From contig NZ_SMUV01000071.1 in NCBI RefSeq assembly GCF_004358185.1, forward strand, positions 124,001 through 188,000: a DNA stretch of 64,000 nucleotides. The letters run 5' to 3'. A model generated the notes under the pieces. It saw only the letters and a list, made by a program, of their open reading frames with translations, was not told where the DNA came from and ran no database searches. Position numbers and translations under genes: made by a program. Below, piece by piece: positions 42,363 to 52,176 of the stretch (the stretch's first letter is position 1; each line of letters begins with the position of its first letter). This stretch comes from Antarcticimicrobium luteum (GTDB lineage: Bacteria; Pseudomonadota; Alphaproteobacteria; Rhodobacterales; Rhodobacteraceae).

Positions 42363-44204
42363 ATGGACGATCAGAACAAGAACCTCATTCTCGCAACGGC
42401 GCTCAGTTTCCTGGTGATCCTCGGGTGGTTCATCCTGTTCCCGCCGCCGGAGCCGGACACAACCGGCACCGCGCCGACCGAACAGGCCAGCCAGACCACG
42501 CCCGGCGCGGGCGCACCCGCGGTCCCTTCCGCCACGGCGCCGACCGCCGAGGCCGGCAGCGGCACGGCCGGCACCGCACCGGGCTCGGCCCCGCAGGAGG
42601 CCGCCACAGACGCGCCCCGCGTCGCCATCGACACGCCGCGCCTGACCGGCAGCATCTCGCTGCTGGGCGGCCGGATCGACGATCTGTCGCTCAAGGATTA
42701 CCGCGTCACCATCGACCCGCAGTCCGAAATCGTCCGCATGCTCAAGCCGGTGGGCGAGGCTGGCGCCTATTACGCGCTTTACGGCTGGGCGCCCGGCGCC
42801 GGTCTCACCGCGAACGACGTGCCGGGCCCCAATACCGAATGGCGGGCCGAAAGCGGCAAAACGCTGAGCATCGACAGCCCGGTGACGCTGGCCTGGGACA
42901 ACGGCAAGGGCCTGACCTTCCGCCGCGTGGTCGCGGTGGACGATAATTACATGTTCACCGTCACCCAGACGGTCCAGAACGCCTCCGGCGCCCCGGTCAG
43001 CCTGGCGCCCTATGGCATCCTGGCGCGCCACGGCGAGCCCGCAGACCGCAAGAAATTCTTTATCCTGCACGAGGGCGTGGTTTCCATGTCCGATGGCGAG
43101 CTGACCGAAACCGACTACAAGAAAATGCCGGACTTTGATTTCCAGGACCGTGAAGGCGCCCGCGCCGAGGTCCGCCAGGTCGAGGAAAACGGCTGGATCG
43201 GCTTTACCGACCACTACTGGATGTCGACCCTGATCCCCGCCCCCGGCAGCGCCTTCAAGCAGGCCGCCAAATACGACGAGCGCCGCGACATCTACCAGAC
43301 CGAGGCGGTGCTGCCGACCGAAACCCTCGCCGAGGGGCAGTCGGCCAGCGTCACCACCCAGCTGTTCGCCGGCGCCAAGGAATGGGAAACCATCCGCGCC
43401 TATGAGACCGCCGGCATTCAGGGTTTCATCGACTCGATCGACTGGGGCTGGTTCTTTTTCCTGACCAAGCCGATCTTCTGGCTGCTGCACAACATCCACA
43501 ACCTGCTCGGCAACATGGGCTGGTCGATCATCGGCCTCACCCTGATCCTCAAGGCGATCCTGTTCCCGCTGGCCTTCAAATCCTATGTCTCGATGGCCAA
43601 GATGAAGGAACTTCAGCCCCAGATGGAAAAGCTGAAAGAGGCCGCCGGCGACGACCGCGCCAAGGTTCAGCAGGGGATGATGGAGCTTTACAAGAAGGAA
43701 AAGGTAAACCCGGCCGCCGGCTGTCTGCCGATCCTGCTGCAGATCCCGATCTTCTTCTCGCTCTACAAGGTGATCTTCGTCACCATCGAGTTGCGCCAGA
43801 CCGCCTGGTTCGGCCCGTTCCAGGATCTCAGCGCGCCGGATCCCACCTCGATCATGAACTTCTTCGGCCTCGCGCCCTGGGGCGCGCCGGACCCCGGCTC
43901 GATGGTGGCCACGGTGATGATCGGCATCCTGCCGCTGCTTCTGGGCATCTCGATGTTCCTGCAGCAAAAGCTGAACCCGGCGCCCACCGATCCCACGCAA
44001 AAGATGATCTTTGCCTGGATGCCCTGGGTCTTCATGTTCATGCTGGGCCGCTTTGCCAGCGGGCTGGTGGTCTACTGGATCACCAACAACACCATCACCT
44101 TCACCCAGCAGTACCTGATCATGCGCACCCAGGGGTACAAACCGGACGTGTTCGGCAACATCAAGGAAACCTTCAAGCGCAAACCGGCCGGAGACAAGAA
44201 GTGA
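42363..44204 (+). CDS. yidC: Membrane protein insertase YidC
   Basis: 613 aa, Gram-negative type. It opens MDDQNKNLILATALSFLVIL, with helix 1 at about residues 7-24, followed by a Thr/Ala/Pro-rich linker (40-90) and the large periplasmic P1 domain to about residue 350. The conserved core helices follow, including GWSIIGLTLILKAILFPLAF with its hydrophilic-groove Lys and the AAGCLPILLQIPIFFSLYKV segment. The stop overlaps the MOSC gene by 4 bp (GTGA). Confidence 0.97.
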   Translation: MDDQNKNLILATALSFLVILGWFILFPPPEPDTTGTAPTEQASQTTPGAGAPAVPSATAPTAEAGSGTAGTAPGSAPQEAATDAPRVAIDTPRLTGSISLLGGRIDDLSLKDYRVTIDPQSEIVRMLKPVGEAGAYYALYGWAPGAGLTANDVPGPNTEWRAESGKTLSIDSPVTLAWDNGKGLTFRRVVAVDDNYMFTVTQTVQNASGAPVSLAPYGILARHGEPADRKKFFILHEGVVSMSDGELTETDYKKMPDFDFQDREGARAEVRQVEENGWIGFTDHYWMSTLIPAPGSAFKQAAKYDERRDIYQTEAVLPTETLAEGQSASVTTQLFAGAKEWETIRAYETAGIQGFIDSIDWGWFFFLTKPIFWLLHNIHNLLGNMGWSIIGLTLILKAILFPLAFKSYVSMAKMKELQPQMEKLKEAAGDDRAKVQQGMMELYKKEKVNPAAGCLPILLQIPIFFSLYKVIFVTIELRQTAWFGPFQDLSAPDPTSIMNFFGLAPWGAPDPGSMVATVMIGILPLLLGISMFLQQKLNPAPTDPTQKMIFAWMPWVFMFMLGRFASGLVVYWITNNTITFTQQYLIMRTQGYKPDVFGNIKETFKRKPAGDKK

Positions 44205-44962
44205 CCGGCCGGGTCAGGGAAATCTGGCGCCACCCGATCAAGTCCCACGGACGTGAGCGGGTGGCCAGCGTGACCCTGACCGAGGGCGCCGCCCTGCCCT
44301 GGGACCGGCGTTGGGCGGTCGCGCATGAGGCCTCGCGCTTTGACGATGCCGCGCCCGCCTGGACGCCCTGCCGCGAATTCACCCGCGCCGCCGGATCGCC
44401 CGCCCTTCAGGCGGTCGCGGCGCAGCTCGACGAGGCGACAGGCCGGCTGACGCTCAGCCACCCGAACCGGCCCGACATCACCATCACCCCCGAGGATCCC
44501 GCCGACGCGGCGCGCTTTATCGACTGGGCGAGCGCGATCACCAACTCCGACCGCCCGCAGCCCGCGCGGCTGGTCCGCGCGCCCGCGCAGGCAATGACCG
44601 ACAGCGACTATCCCTCGGTCTCGCTCATCAACATGGCCAGCCACGCCGAAGTCGAGCGTCAGCTCGGCCATGCCATCTCGCCGTTGCGCTGGCGCGGCAA
44701 CATCCTGTTCGACGGGTTCGCCCCCTGGGCCGAGACCGCCTGGCCCGCCAAGCGGCTGCGCCTCGGCGCGGTCGAGATGGAGCTGGTGGAGCCGATCCGC
44801 CGCTGCATGGCCACCACCGCCAATCCCGAGACGGGCCTGCGCGACGCCGAGACGCTGAAGGCCCTGAACGAGGGCTTCGGCCATCAAGATTGCGGTGTCT
44901 ATGCCCGCGTCACCCGCGGCGGACCGCTGTCCGAAGGCGACACCATCGAGGTTCTGAACTGA
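44201..44962 (+). CDS. MOSC domain protein
   Basis: 253 aa. The beta-barrel N-terminus ([20 protein letters not shown]) and MOSC core ([17 protein letters not shown], then [16 protein letters not shown]) are present. The Cys in RRCMATT is the conserved putative sulfur carrier. The GTG start overlaps yidC, and the TGA shares one base with the engB ATG. MOSC proteins transfer sulfur or handle molybdenum-dependent reduction; the specific role here is unknown. Confidence 0.88.
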   Translation: MTGRVREIWRHPIKSHGRERVASVTLTEGAALPWDRRWAVAHEASRFDDAAPAWTPCREFTRAAGSPALQAVAAQLDEATGRLTLSHPNRPDITITPEDPADAARFIDWASAITNSDRPQPARLVRAPAQAMTDSDYPSVSLINMASHAEVERQLGHAISPLRWRGNILFDGFAPWAETAWPAKRLRLGAVEMELVEPIRRCMATTANPETGLRDAETLKALNEGFGHQDCGVYARVTRGGPLSEGDTIEVLN

Positions 44963-45618
44963 TGCAGATGCGCTTTCCCCTGGCCGAAGAGCCCGATCCG
45001 CAGGACGCCGAGACCGGCCGGCTGCTGTTCGCGCGCGAGTCGATCTTCGTCAAGGGCGTGGTCGCCATGTCCGGCCTGCCCCCCGCCGACCGGCTCGAGA
45101 TCTGCTTTGCCGGCCGCTCCAACGTCGGAAAATCAAGCCTGATCAACGCGCTGACCGGCACCAAGGGGCTGGCCCGCGCCTCCAACACCCCCGGCCGCAC
45201 GCAGGAGATCAACTTTTTCACGCAGGGCCCCGACCTCTATCTCGTCGACCTGCCGGGCTATGGCTATGCCAACGCGCCGCTGCCGGTGGTCGAGAAATGG
45301 CAGCGGCTGCTGAAACAATACCTGTCGGGCCGCCAGACCCTGCGCCGCGCCTTCGTGCTGGTCGACGCCCGCCACGGGGTGAAACCGGTGGACGAAGAGA
45401 TCATGTCGCTGCTCGACACCAGCGCGGTGACCTTCCAGTGCGTGCTGACCAAACTCGACAAGATCAAGGCGGCCGAGCGCGACAAGGTGCTGACCCAGGT
45501 GCGCGGCGCGCTGGCCAAACACACCGCCGCCTATCCCGAGATTGTCCTGACCTCCAGCGAAAAGGGCGACGGGATTGCAACCCTGCGCGCCATCATCGCC
45601 GGGCTGTTGCAGGAATAG
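44962..45618 (+). CDS. engB: Ribosome biogenesis GTP-binding protein EngB (YihA/YsxC)
   Basis: 218 aa. G1 is [13 protein letters not shown], the switch region is [13 protein letters not shown]3 is DLPGYGYA and G4 is TKLDK, all characteristic of EngB. The ATG overlaps the MOSC stop by one base. Assists assembly of the large ribosomal subunit. Confidence 0.95.
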   Translation: MQMRFPLAEEPDPQDAETGRLLFARESIFVKGVVAMSGLPPADRLEICFAGRSNVGKSSLINALTGTKGLARASNTPGRTQEINFFTQGPDLYLVDLPGYGYANAPLPVVEKWQRLLKQYLSGRQTLRRAFVLVDARHGVKPVDEEIMSLLDTSAVTFQCVLTKLDKIKAAERDKVLTQVRGALAKHTAAYPEIVLTSSEKGDGIATLRAIIAGLLQE

Positions 45619-45668
45619 CTTGCACCGCGCGCTCCTTTCATGAGATTTCGCCCCGAACGGAGTTTCCG

Positions 45669-46532
45669 ATGAAGACACAGGACATGAACCGCAACTGGAT
45701 CGCCACCGCCGAAACCCTGTCGCACGCGCTGCCCTACCTGCAGCGCTACGACGAGGCCATCATCGTGATCAAGCTCGGCGGCCACGCCATGGGCAGCGAC
45801 GAAGCGATGGACAGTTTCGCCCGCGACGTGGTGCTGATGCGGCAGGTCGGCGTGAACCCGGTGATCGTTCACGGCGGCGGTCCGATGATCAACGCCATGC
45901 TGGAAAAGCTTGGCGTGAAATCCGAATTCGTCAACGGCAAGCGGGTAACCGACAAAATCACCGTCGAGGTGGTCGAGATGGTGCTCTCCGGCCTGGTCAA
46001 CAAGCGGATCGTGCAGGCGGTCAACCGCCAGGGCGGCACTGCCGTGGGCCTCTCGGGCAAGGATGCCAACCTGATGATCTGCGACCAGACCGATCCGGCG
46101 CTGGGCTTTGTCGGCACCCCGTCGCAGATGAACCCCAAGCTGCTGACCGACCTCTTCGCGCATGAGATCATCCCGGTGATCGCCCCGATCGGCGCCGGCC
46201 GCAACGGCGAGACCTACAACGTCAACGGCGACACCGCCGCCGGCGCCATCGCCGCCGCGCTCAAGGCCGACCGCCTGCTGCTGCTGACCGATGTGCCCGG
46301 CGTCAAGAACGCCGCCGGCGAAGTGGTGACCGAACTGACCGCCGAACATATCCGCGAGATGACCCGCGACGGCGTCATCGCCGGCGGCATGATCCCCAAG
46401 ACCGAAACCGCGCTGGCCGCCATCGAGGGCGGTGTGCGGGCTGTGGCGATCCTGGACGGACGCGCGCCCAATGCGGTTCTGCTCGAGCTGTTCACCGAAC
46501 ACGGCGCAGGCTCGCTGATCCGCAAGGGCTGA
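45669..46532 (+). CDS. argB: Acetylglutamate kinase
   Basis: 287 aa. Phosphorylates N-acetylglutamate in arginine synthesis. Substrate loops [11 protein letters not shown] (about residue 34) and [14 protein letters not shown] (about residue 70) are intact; [17 protein letters not shown] and [11 protein letters not shown] are also family-typical. The ATG at 45669 follows engB by 50 bp. No other arg genes are nearby. Confidence 0.96.
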   Translation: MKTQDMNRNWIATAETLSHALPYLQRYDEAIIVIKLGGHAMGSDEAMDSFARDVVLMRQVGVNPVIVHGGGPMINAMLEKLGVKSEFVNGKRVTDKITVEVVEMVLSGLVNKRIVQAVNRQGGTAVGLSGKDANLMICDQTDPALGFVGTPSQMNPKLLTDLFAHEIIPVIAPIGAGRNGETYNVNGDTAAGAIAAALKADRLLLLTDVPGVKNAAGEVVTELTAEHIREMTRDGVIAGGMIPKTETALAAIEGGVRAVAILDGRAPNAVLLELFTEHGAGSLIRKG

Positions 46533-46577
46533 CATCCGGGGCGGGACATCGGGGCAGGACATCGGGACGGATGTCAG
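46529..46577 (+). other. Stem-loop with internal GACATC repeats after argB
   Basis: CTGACATCCG (46529-46538, including the argB stop) is perfectly complementary to CGGATGTCAG (46568-46577). The 29-nt loop holds two more GGACATCGGG boxes, so GACATC occurs three times at 16- and 14-bp steps before GATGTC. No U-run follows directly. Confidence 0.75.
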
Positions 46578-46632
46578 CGGAATATTTCCGCGCGGCCTTG
46601 CCTTGTGTCGTTACATGCATAACTCTGCATAT

Positions 46633-47427
46633 ATGGAAAACGAGGCACTGATCCGACTGTCGGTCTTTCTGGGGCTGTTCGCCCTGCTTGCGCTGACCGA
46701 GGCCGCCCTGCCCCGGCGGGCGCGGCGGGTTCCGCGATCGCGGCGCTGGCTGACCAACTGGGGCCTGACGGTGATCAACACCGCCACCCTGCGCCTGATG
46801 GCCCTGCTGCTGCCGCTGCTGGCGGTGGGCGCGGCCCTCGATGCCGCCCGCGGGGGCTGGGGCCTTTTCAACGCGCTCGCCTGGCCCGTCTGGGTCGAGG
46901 TGGCGCTGGCGATCCTGATCCTTGATTTCGCGATCTGGGCGCAACACCTGATCACCCACAAGGTGCCCCCCCTGTGGCGGCTGCACCGGGTCCATCACGC
47001 CGACCGCGACATGGACGTGACTACCGCGATCCGCTTCCACCCGGTCGAAATCGCCCTTTCCATGGGGCTCAAGATCGGGTTGGTCTATCTCCTGGGGCCG
47101 GCGGCGCTCGCCGTCGTCCTCTTCGAGATCATCCTGAACGGAACCGCCATGTTCAACCACGCCAATCTTCGCCTGCCGCTGCCGCTGGACCGCGCCCTCC
47201 GGCTGATGCTGGTCACCCCGGACATGCACCGCGTGCATCACTCGGTGCATCGGCACGAGCATGACAGCAACTACGGCTTTTCGCTGTCGATCTGGGACCG
47301 GCTGTTCGGCACCTACGTCGCCCAGCCCACCGATGGGCACGAGGCGATGACCGTGGGCCTGCGCTGGCAGGACGACCGCCCGGCCCGCCTGGGCTGGAGC
47401 CTGCGCCTGCCGTTTTTCCGCAAATGA
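46633..47427 (+). CDS. Sterol desaturase/fatty acid hydroxylase family membrane protein
   Basis: 264 aa with four to five hydrophobic segments. The di-iron His clusters are present: QHLITHK, HRVHHADRD and HRVHHSVHRHEHDSNYG. The enzyme is expected to hydroxylate or desaturate a membrane lipid; the substrate is unknown. Upstream in-frame starts exist (ATG 46615); 46633 is chosen because the hydrophobic N-terminus follows directly, but no ribosome-binding site decides. The stop overlaps the next gene by 4 bp. Confidence 0.85.
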   Translation: MENEALIRLSVFLGLFALLALTEAALPRRARRVPRSRRWLTNWGLTVINTATLRLMALLLPLLAVGAALDAARGGWGLFNALAWPVWVEVALAILILDFAIWAQHLITHKVPPLWRLHRVHHADRDMDVTTAIRFHPVEIALSMGLKIGLVYLLGPAALAVVLFEIILNGTAMFNHANLRLPLPLDRALRLMLVTPDMHRVHHSVHRHEHDSNYGFSLSIWDRLFGTYVAQPTDGHEAMTVGLRWQDDRPARLGWSLRLPFFRK

Positions 47428-48077
47428 CCTACGCCCGCCTCCGCGCCGCCGCCGAGGCGGATGGGCTGATCGTCATGGGCGCGCTGGACGTGGCGGCGAC
47501 CGGGGCCAGGGGCCTCACCGGCGGCAGCCTGATCCTGCTCGGCGCCGGTCCGGCCTTCTGGCCCGCCTTCACCGCCTCGCCCGAGGCGCAGGACGGCGCG
47601 CCCGATCCGGTCGACCGCTGGTCCGCGCGCGTGATCGGCGGGCTGGCCGCCAAGCTCGGCGCGACGGCGCATTTCCCCTTCGGCGGCCCGCCCTACACCC
47701 CCTTCATCGACTGGGCGCTGAAATCGGGGCGCGCCTTTTCCAGCCCAACGGGCATGCTGGTGCATGACACCGTCGGGATGATGATCTCCTATCGCGGTGC
47801 GCTGCATTTCGCCGATCCCTTCGCCCTGCCCGCCGCGACCGCCGCCTCGCCCTGCGACATCTGCGTCGAAAAACCCTGCCTCACCGCCTGCCCGGTCGGG
47901 GCGCTTGGCGCCGACCGTCCCTATGATGTGCCCCGCTGCCACGATTATCTGGACAGCCCCGCCGGGCAATCCTGTATGATGCAGGGGTGCGCGGTGCGCC
48001 GCGCCTGCCCGTTCAGCCGGGGCGCCGGCCGGCGGCCCGCGCAATCCGCCCTTCACATGAGGTCTTTCCACCCATGA
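47424..48077 (+). CDS. Ferredoxin-like 4Fe-4S protein (QueG C-terminal-like)
   Basis: 217 aa. The N-terminal 130 residues lack a clear signature. The C-terminal part has SPCDICVEKPCLTACPVGAL and then RCHDYL, SCMMQGCAVRRACPFS, which supplies two CxxC...CP sets, enough for two [4Fe-4S] clusters as in epoxyqueuosine reductase. The B12-binding part of QueG is missing, so queuosine synthesis is not implied. It overlaps both neighbours by 4 bp (desaturase before, SixA after). Confidence 0.75.
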   Translation: MTYARLRAAAEADGLIVMGALDVAATGARGLTGGSLILLGAGPAFWPAFTASPEAQDGAPDPVDRWSARVIGGLAAKLGATAHFPFGGPPYTPFIDWALKSGRAFSSPTGMLVHDTVGMMISYRGALHFADPFALPAATAASPCDICVEKPCLTACPVGALGADRPYDVPRCHDYLDSPAGQSCMMQGCAVRRACPFSRGAGRRPAQSALHMRSFHP

Positions 48078-48583
48078 CCCGAACCCTGATCCTGACCCGC
48101 CATGCAAAATCCAGCTGGGACACCGCCGGCATGCCCGATCACGACCGGCCACTGAATGCGCGCGGGCGCCGCTCGGCCGTGGCGATCGGACAATGGCTGC
48201 GCGCCAAGGGGCTGGTGCCCGACCAGGTACTCTGCTCCTCGGCGCGACGCACGCGGGAAACCTATGAGCGGATGGGCTTCGACACGCCCGCAGAGGTCAC
48301 CGACACCCTCTATCTGGTGACCGCCAACCAGATCCTGCGCGAACTGTCGGAGGCCACCGGCGACACCGTCCTGCTGCTGGGCCACAGCCCCGGCATCGGC
48401 CAGTTCGCCGCCGAGATCCTGGGCGAGCCGCCCGATCATCCGAAGTTCGACGCCTATCCCACCGGCGCGACGCTGATCGCCCGCTTTGACATCGATAGCT
48501 GGGAAAAACTGGCCTGGCGCGGCGGCGCGGTGGTGGATTTCGTTGTCCCGCGCGAATTGCTGGGCGAGCAGACCGAAGAGTGA
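48074..48583 (+). CDS. sixA: Phosphohistidine phosphatase SixA-like
   Basis: 169 aa histidine-phosphatase-fold protein. The RHG-type motif is LTRHAKSSWD (residues 7-16), with the second catalytic His in LLGHSPGIGQ (about residue 101). SixA removes phosphate from His residues of phosphotransfer proteins; the partner here is unknown. Last gene of the desaturase/Fe-S/SixA group, followed by a bidirectional terminator. Confidence 0.88.
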   Translation: MTRTLILTRHAKSSWDTAGMPDHDRPLNARGRRSAVAIGQWLRAKGLVPDQVLCSSARRTRETYERMGFDTPAEVTDTLYLVTANQILRELSEATGDTVLLLGHSPGIGQFAAEILGEPPDHPKFDAYPTGATLIARFDIDSWEKLAWRGGAVVDFVVPRELLGEQTEE

Positions 48584-48613
48584 AAAAGGCCGGGCGCGAT
48601 GCCCGGCCTTTGC
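48584..48613. terminator. Bidirectional terminator between sixA and aapP
   Basis: AAGGCCGGGC (48586-48595) and GCCCGGCCTT (48601-48610) form a perfect 10-bp stem with a 5-nt loop. An A-run lies before it and a T-run after it, so it can end both convergent transcripts. Confidence 0.9.
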
Positions 48614-48657
48614 CAATCTCTCTCTGCGGCCGTTTCAGCGGCCCGGTCGCGTGGCCC

Positions 48658-49449
<792 letters not shown>

Positions 49450-49461
49450 TGTGTGACTTCC

Positions 49462-50769
49462 TTATCTGTGGCCGGTCTGAAGCTTGCGCTCCAGATACAT
49501 GGAGTAACGGGACATGCCGAAGCAGAAGACGAAGAACAGCAGCGCGATAAAGCCGTAAAGCTCCCACACGATGCCGTTCCAGTTGGCGTCGGCACGGATG
49601 GCGTTCGACAAGCCCAGCGGATCGAGAAGCCCGATGATCGAGACCAGCGTGGTGTCCTTGAACACCCCGATGAAGGTCGAGACGATCCCCGGGATCGAGA
49701 TCTTCAGCGCCTGCGGCATGATGATCAGCCGCTGCGACTGCCAATAGTCCAGCCCCAGCGAATCGGCGCCCTCGTACTGCCCCTTGGGCAGCGCGGCGAG
49801 CCCGCCGCGGATCACTTCGGCCATATAGGCCGAGGCGAACAGCGTCACCATGATCAGAACCCGCAGGATGATGTCGAAATTGGTCCCCGGCGGCATGAAG
49901 ATGTTCAGCAGCGTCGAGGCCACGAACAGCAGCGTGATCAGCGGCACGCCCCTGATGAACTCGATGAAGCCCACGCAGAGATACTTCACGATCAGCAGGT
50001 CCGATTGCCGCCCCAGCGCCAGCACGACGCCGAGGGGCAGCGAACAGGCGATGGCCACGATGCCGATGGTGATCGACAGCATGAAGCCGCCGAACTTGCG
50101 GCTTTCCACCGCCTCGATGCCGATCGGCAGGATGCTTTCCAGCGCCGAGACCGCCAGCCCCGACAGGGCCAGCCACCAGATCAGGGCCGCGACCAGGCCG
50201 CCGATCATGCCGGCCAGGCTGCTCACCGCGTCGCTCAGGATGCGATAGACCACAAAACCGATCCCGAACCCCGCCGCGGCCGCGATCGGGCCCCAGACGG
50301 TACCGCCCCACAATAGCCAGGGGAAGATGAACGGGTAGGCGGCCGAGAACCAGATCAGTTTGCCCGGAACCTTGTCGGAAAACAGGATCGGCGCCAGCGC
50401 CACCGCCAGCAGGATGAAGGCCGCGATGGGCCGCCAATACAGTTCGCTCGGATAAAATCCGAACAACAGCTGGATCCAGCGTTCCCGGATCACCCCCCAG
50501 CAGGCGCCGCCATGTCCGCCGTTGTGGCCGGCCGCGGCCAGCATTTCACGGCATTCGTTCAGCGAGGTGCCCGACCAGGTCGGCGACAGAACCCACGGCA
50601 CGATCGCCGAGAGCACATAGAGGATGACCACGAGCGAGACCAGCGTCAGCGCCGTGTTGAACCAGCCGGAAAACAGGTTCTCCCGCATCCAGCCGATGGC
50701 GCCGGCGGATGTGACCGGCGGGGCCTTTTCCGGCAGCATTTCCGTTCGGACAAAAGAAACATCGGACAT
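49462..50769 (-). CDS. aapM: General L-amino acid ABC transporter, permease
   Basis: 435 aa, longer than ordinary HisM-type permeases, as is usual for AapM. Several hydrophobic helices lie in the N-terminal half (residues 35-190). The transport domain is in the C-terminal half, with the EAA-type loop QYEGADSLGLDYWQSQRLII. It starts 1 bp after the aapQ stop, so translation is coupled. Confidence 0.92.
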   Translation of the reverse strand: MSDVSFVRTEMLPEKAPPVTSAGAIGWMRENLFSGWFNTALTLVSLVVILYVLSAIVPWVLSPTWSGTSLNECREMLAAAGHNGGHGGACWGVIRERWIQLLFGFYPSELYWRPIAAFILLAVALAPILFSDKVPGKLIWFSAAYPFIFPWLLWGGTVWGPIAAAAGFGIGFVVYRILSDAVSSLAGMIGGLVAALIWWLALSGLAVSALESILPIGIEAVESRKFGGFMLSITIGIVAIACSLPLGVVLALGRQSDLLIVKYLCVGFIEFIRGVPLITLLFVASTLLNIFMPPGTNFDIILRVLIMVTLFASAYMAEVIRGGLAALPKGQYEGADSLGLDYWQSQRLIIMPQALKISIPGIVSTFIGVFKDTTLVSIIGLLDPLGLSNAIRADANWNGIVWELYGFIALLFFVFCFGMSRYSMYLERKLQTGHR

Positions 50770-50770
50770 C

Positions 50771-52039
50771 TCAGCGCTCCTTCAGCTTCACGGATTCGTT
50801 GTACCAGTTCATCACCGTCGAAATGCTCAGGCTGATGACCAGATAGACCAGCATCAGCAGCAGAACGCATTCCAGCTCGCGCCCGGTCTGGTTCATGGTG
50901 ATCCCGCCCAGCGTGCCGGTGATGTCCATGTAGCCCACCGCGATCGCCAGCGACGAGTTCTTGGTCAGGTTCAGGTATTGCGAGATCAGCGGCGGTACGA
51001 TCACCCGCAGCGCCTGCGGCAGGATTACCAGGCTCATGATCCGGTTGGACCGCAGCCCCAGCGCCGACGCCGCCTCGGTCTGGCCCTTGGAAATCGCCAT
51101 GATCCCCGATCGCACAATCTCGGCCACGAAGGCCGCGGTATAGAGCGACAGCGCCAGCCACAGGGCGATCAGCGAATTGCGAAGGTGCGTGCCCCCCTGA
51201 AAGTTGAAGCCTTTCAGCGCCGGATACCCCAGGTGAAAGCCCAGCACCGTCAGAACGATCGCCAGCGGCACCACGATCACGCCCAGGCGCAGATACCAGG
51301 TGGTCGGCCGCACGCCGGTGGATTCCTGAATCCGGTCCGCCCGCCGCTTGATCCGGCGCGACACCCAGAGACCGCCGCCCAGCACCACCAGAAGCAGGAT
51401 CAGATCCAGGCTGATGTCAAAGCGCAGACCAGAGCCGCCCAGCATGTGAACGTCGCCCAGACTGCGCGAGAACAGCGGCTCGGGGATGTAGACCCCGCGA
51501 TTGGTCAGCGCCACAGTATCGCCCAGCAGCATGCTCGCGGCCGGATCCTCGCCCCGGAACGCCCGTGGCGCCGGCAGCGTCTCGATCAGGATCGCCATGA
51601 TGAACACGATCCACAGCAGCACCGGCACGTTGCGGAACATCTCCACATAGACCGTCATCAGCCGGCCGATCAGCCAGTTGTGCGACAGTCGCAGAACGCC
51701 GATTATGACCCCCAGGATCGTCGCGGTGGCGCAGCCCAGAACGGCAACGACCAGCGTATTGAGCAGCCCGATCAGCGCCGCCCGCAGATGGGTATCGCGC
51801 GAATTGTAGTCCAGCAGACGCTGATTGATGTCATAGCTGGCCGGCTCGCTGAAGAACCCGAAATCGATCGGCTTTCCCAGCTCGGCCAGGTTCTGCGCAG
51901 TGTTGTTGATCAGCCAGGCTGCCAGAAGCATGAAAAAGATCAGCGCGATCACCTGGATCGTGGCCGATCGGTAGCGTGTGTCGTAAAGGAGCATGGACAG
52001 CCGGAACTGCTCCTTGGCTGGGTCAGAAAGTGTTGTCAT
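50771..52039 (-). CDS. aapQ: General L-amino acid ABC transporter, permease
   Basis: 422 aa permease paired with AapM. It opens MTTLSDPAKEQFRLSMLLYD, with a first helix near residue 35. A large periplasmic insert occupies residues 140-230, and the EAA loop reads KGQTEAASALGLRSNRIMSL. It is separated from aapJ by 137 bp that contain a terminator-type hairpin, so it is expected to be expressed at a lower level than the binding protein. Confidence 0.92.
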   Translation of the reverse strand: MTTLSDPAKEQFRLSMLLYDTRYRSATIQVIALIFFMLLAAWLINNTAQNLAELGKPIDFGFFSEPASYDINQRLLDYNSRDTHLRAALIGLLNTLVVAVLGCATATILGVIIGVLRLSHNWLIGRLMTVYVEMFRNVPVLLWIVFIMAILIETLPAPRAFRGEDPAASMLLGDTVALTNRGVYIPEPLFSRSLGDVHMLGGSGLRFDISLDLILLLVVLGGGLWVSRRIKRRADRIQESTGVRPTTWYLRLGVIVVPLAIVLTVLGFHLGYPALKGFNFQGGTHLRNSLIALWLALSLYTAAFVAEIVRSGIMAISKGQTEAASALGLRSNRIMSLVILPQALRVIVPPLISQYLNLTKNSSLAIAVGYMDITGTLGGITMNQTGRELECVLLLMLVYLVISLSISTVMNWYNESVKLKER

Positions 52040-52132
52040 GACCGATTGAATCCCCGAGGCAACCCGGTCTTTTCCTCCGACGGAGTTTCCCCCCGTTCCG
52101 TGAAGACCGGATTATTTGTTATCGTTAACAAT

Positions 52133-52162
52133 GCAAAAGGGCGCGGGATGATCCCGCGCCCT
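52133..52162 (-). terminator. Terminator/attenuator between aapJ and aapQ
   Basis: On the minus strand GGGCGCGGGA and TCCCGCGCCC (52139-52161) form a 10-bp stem with a 3-nt loop, directly followed by TTTTGC. It lies 15 bp after the aapJ stop. Partial read-through would make binding protein in excess over permeases and ATPase. Confidence 0.88.
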
Positions 52163-52176
52163 GATCGCCATGAGTC

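Noticed and set aside
47424-48077. Epoxyqueuosine reductase (QueG)
   Set aside because: Only the C-terminal Fe-S region is similar. The protein is much shorter and lacks the B12-binding part, so the gene symbol is not given.
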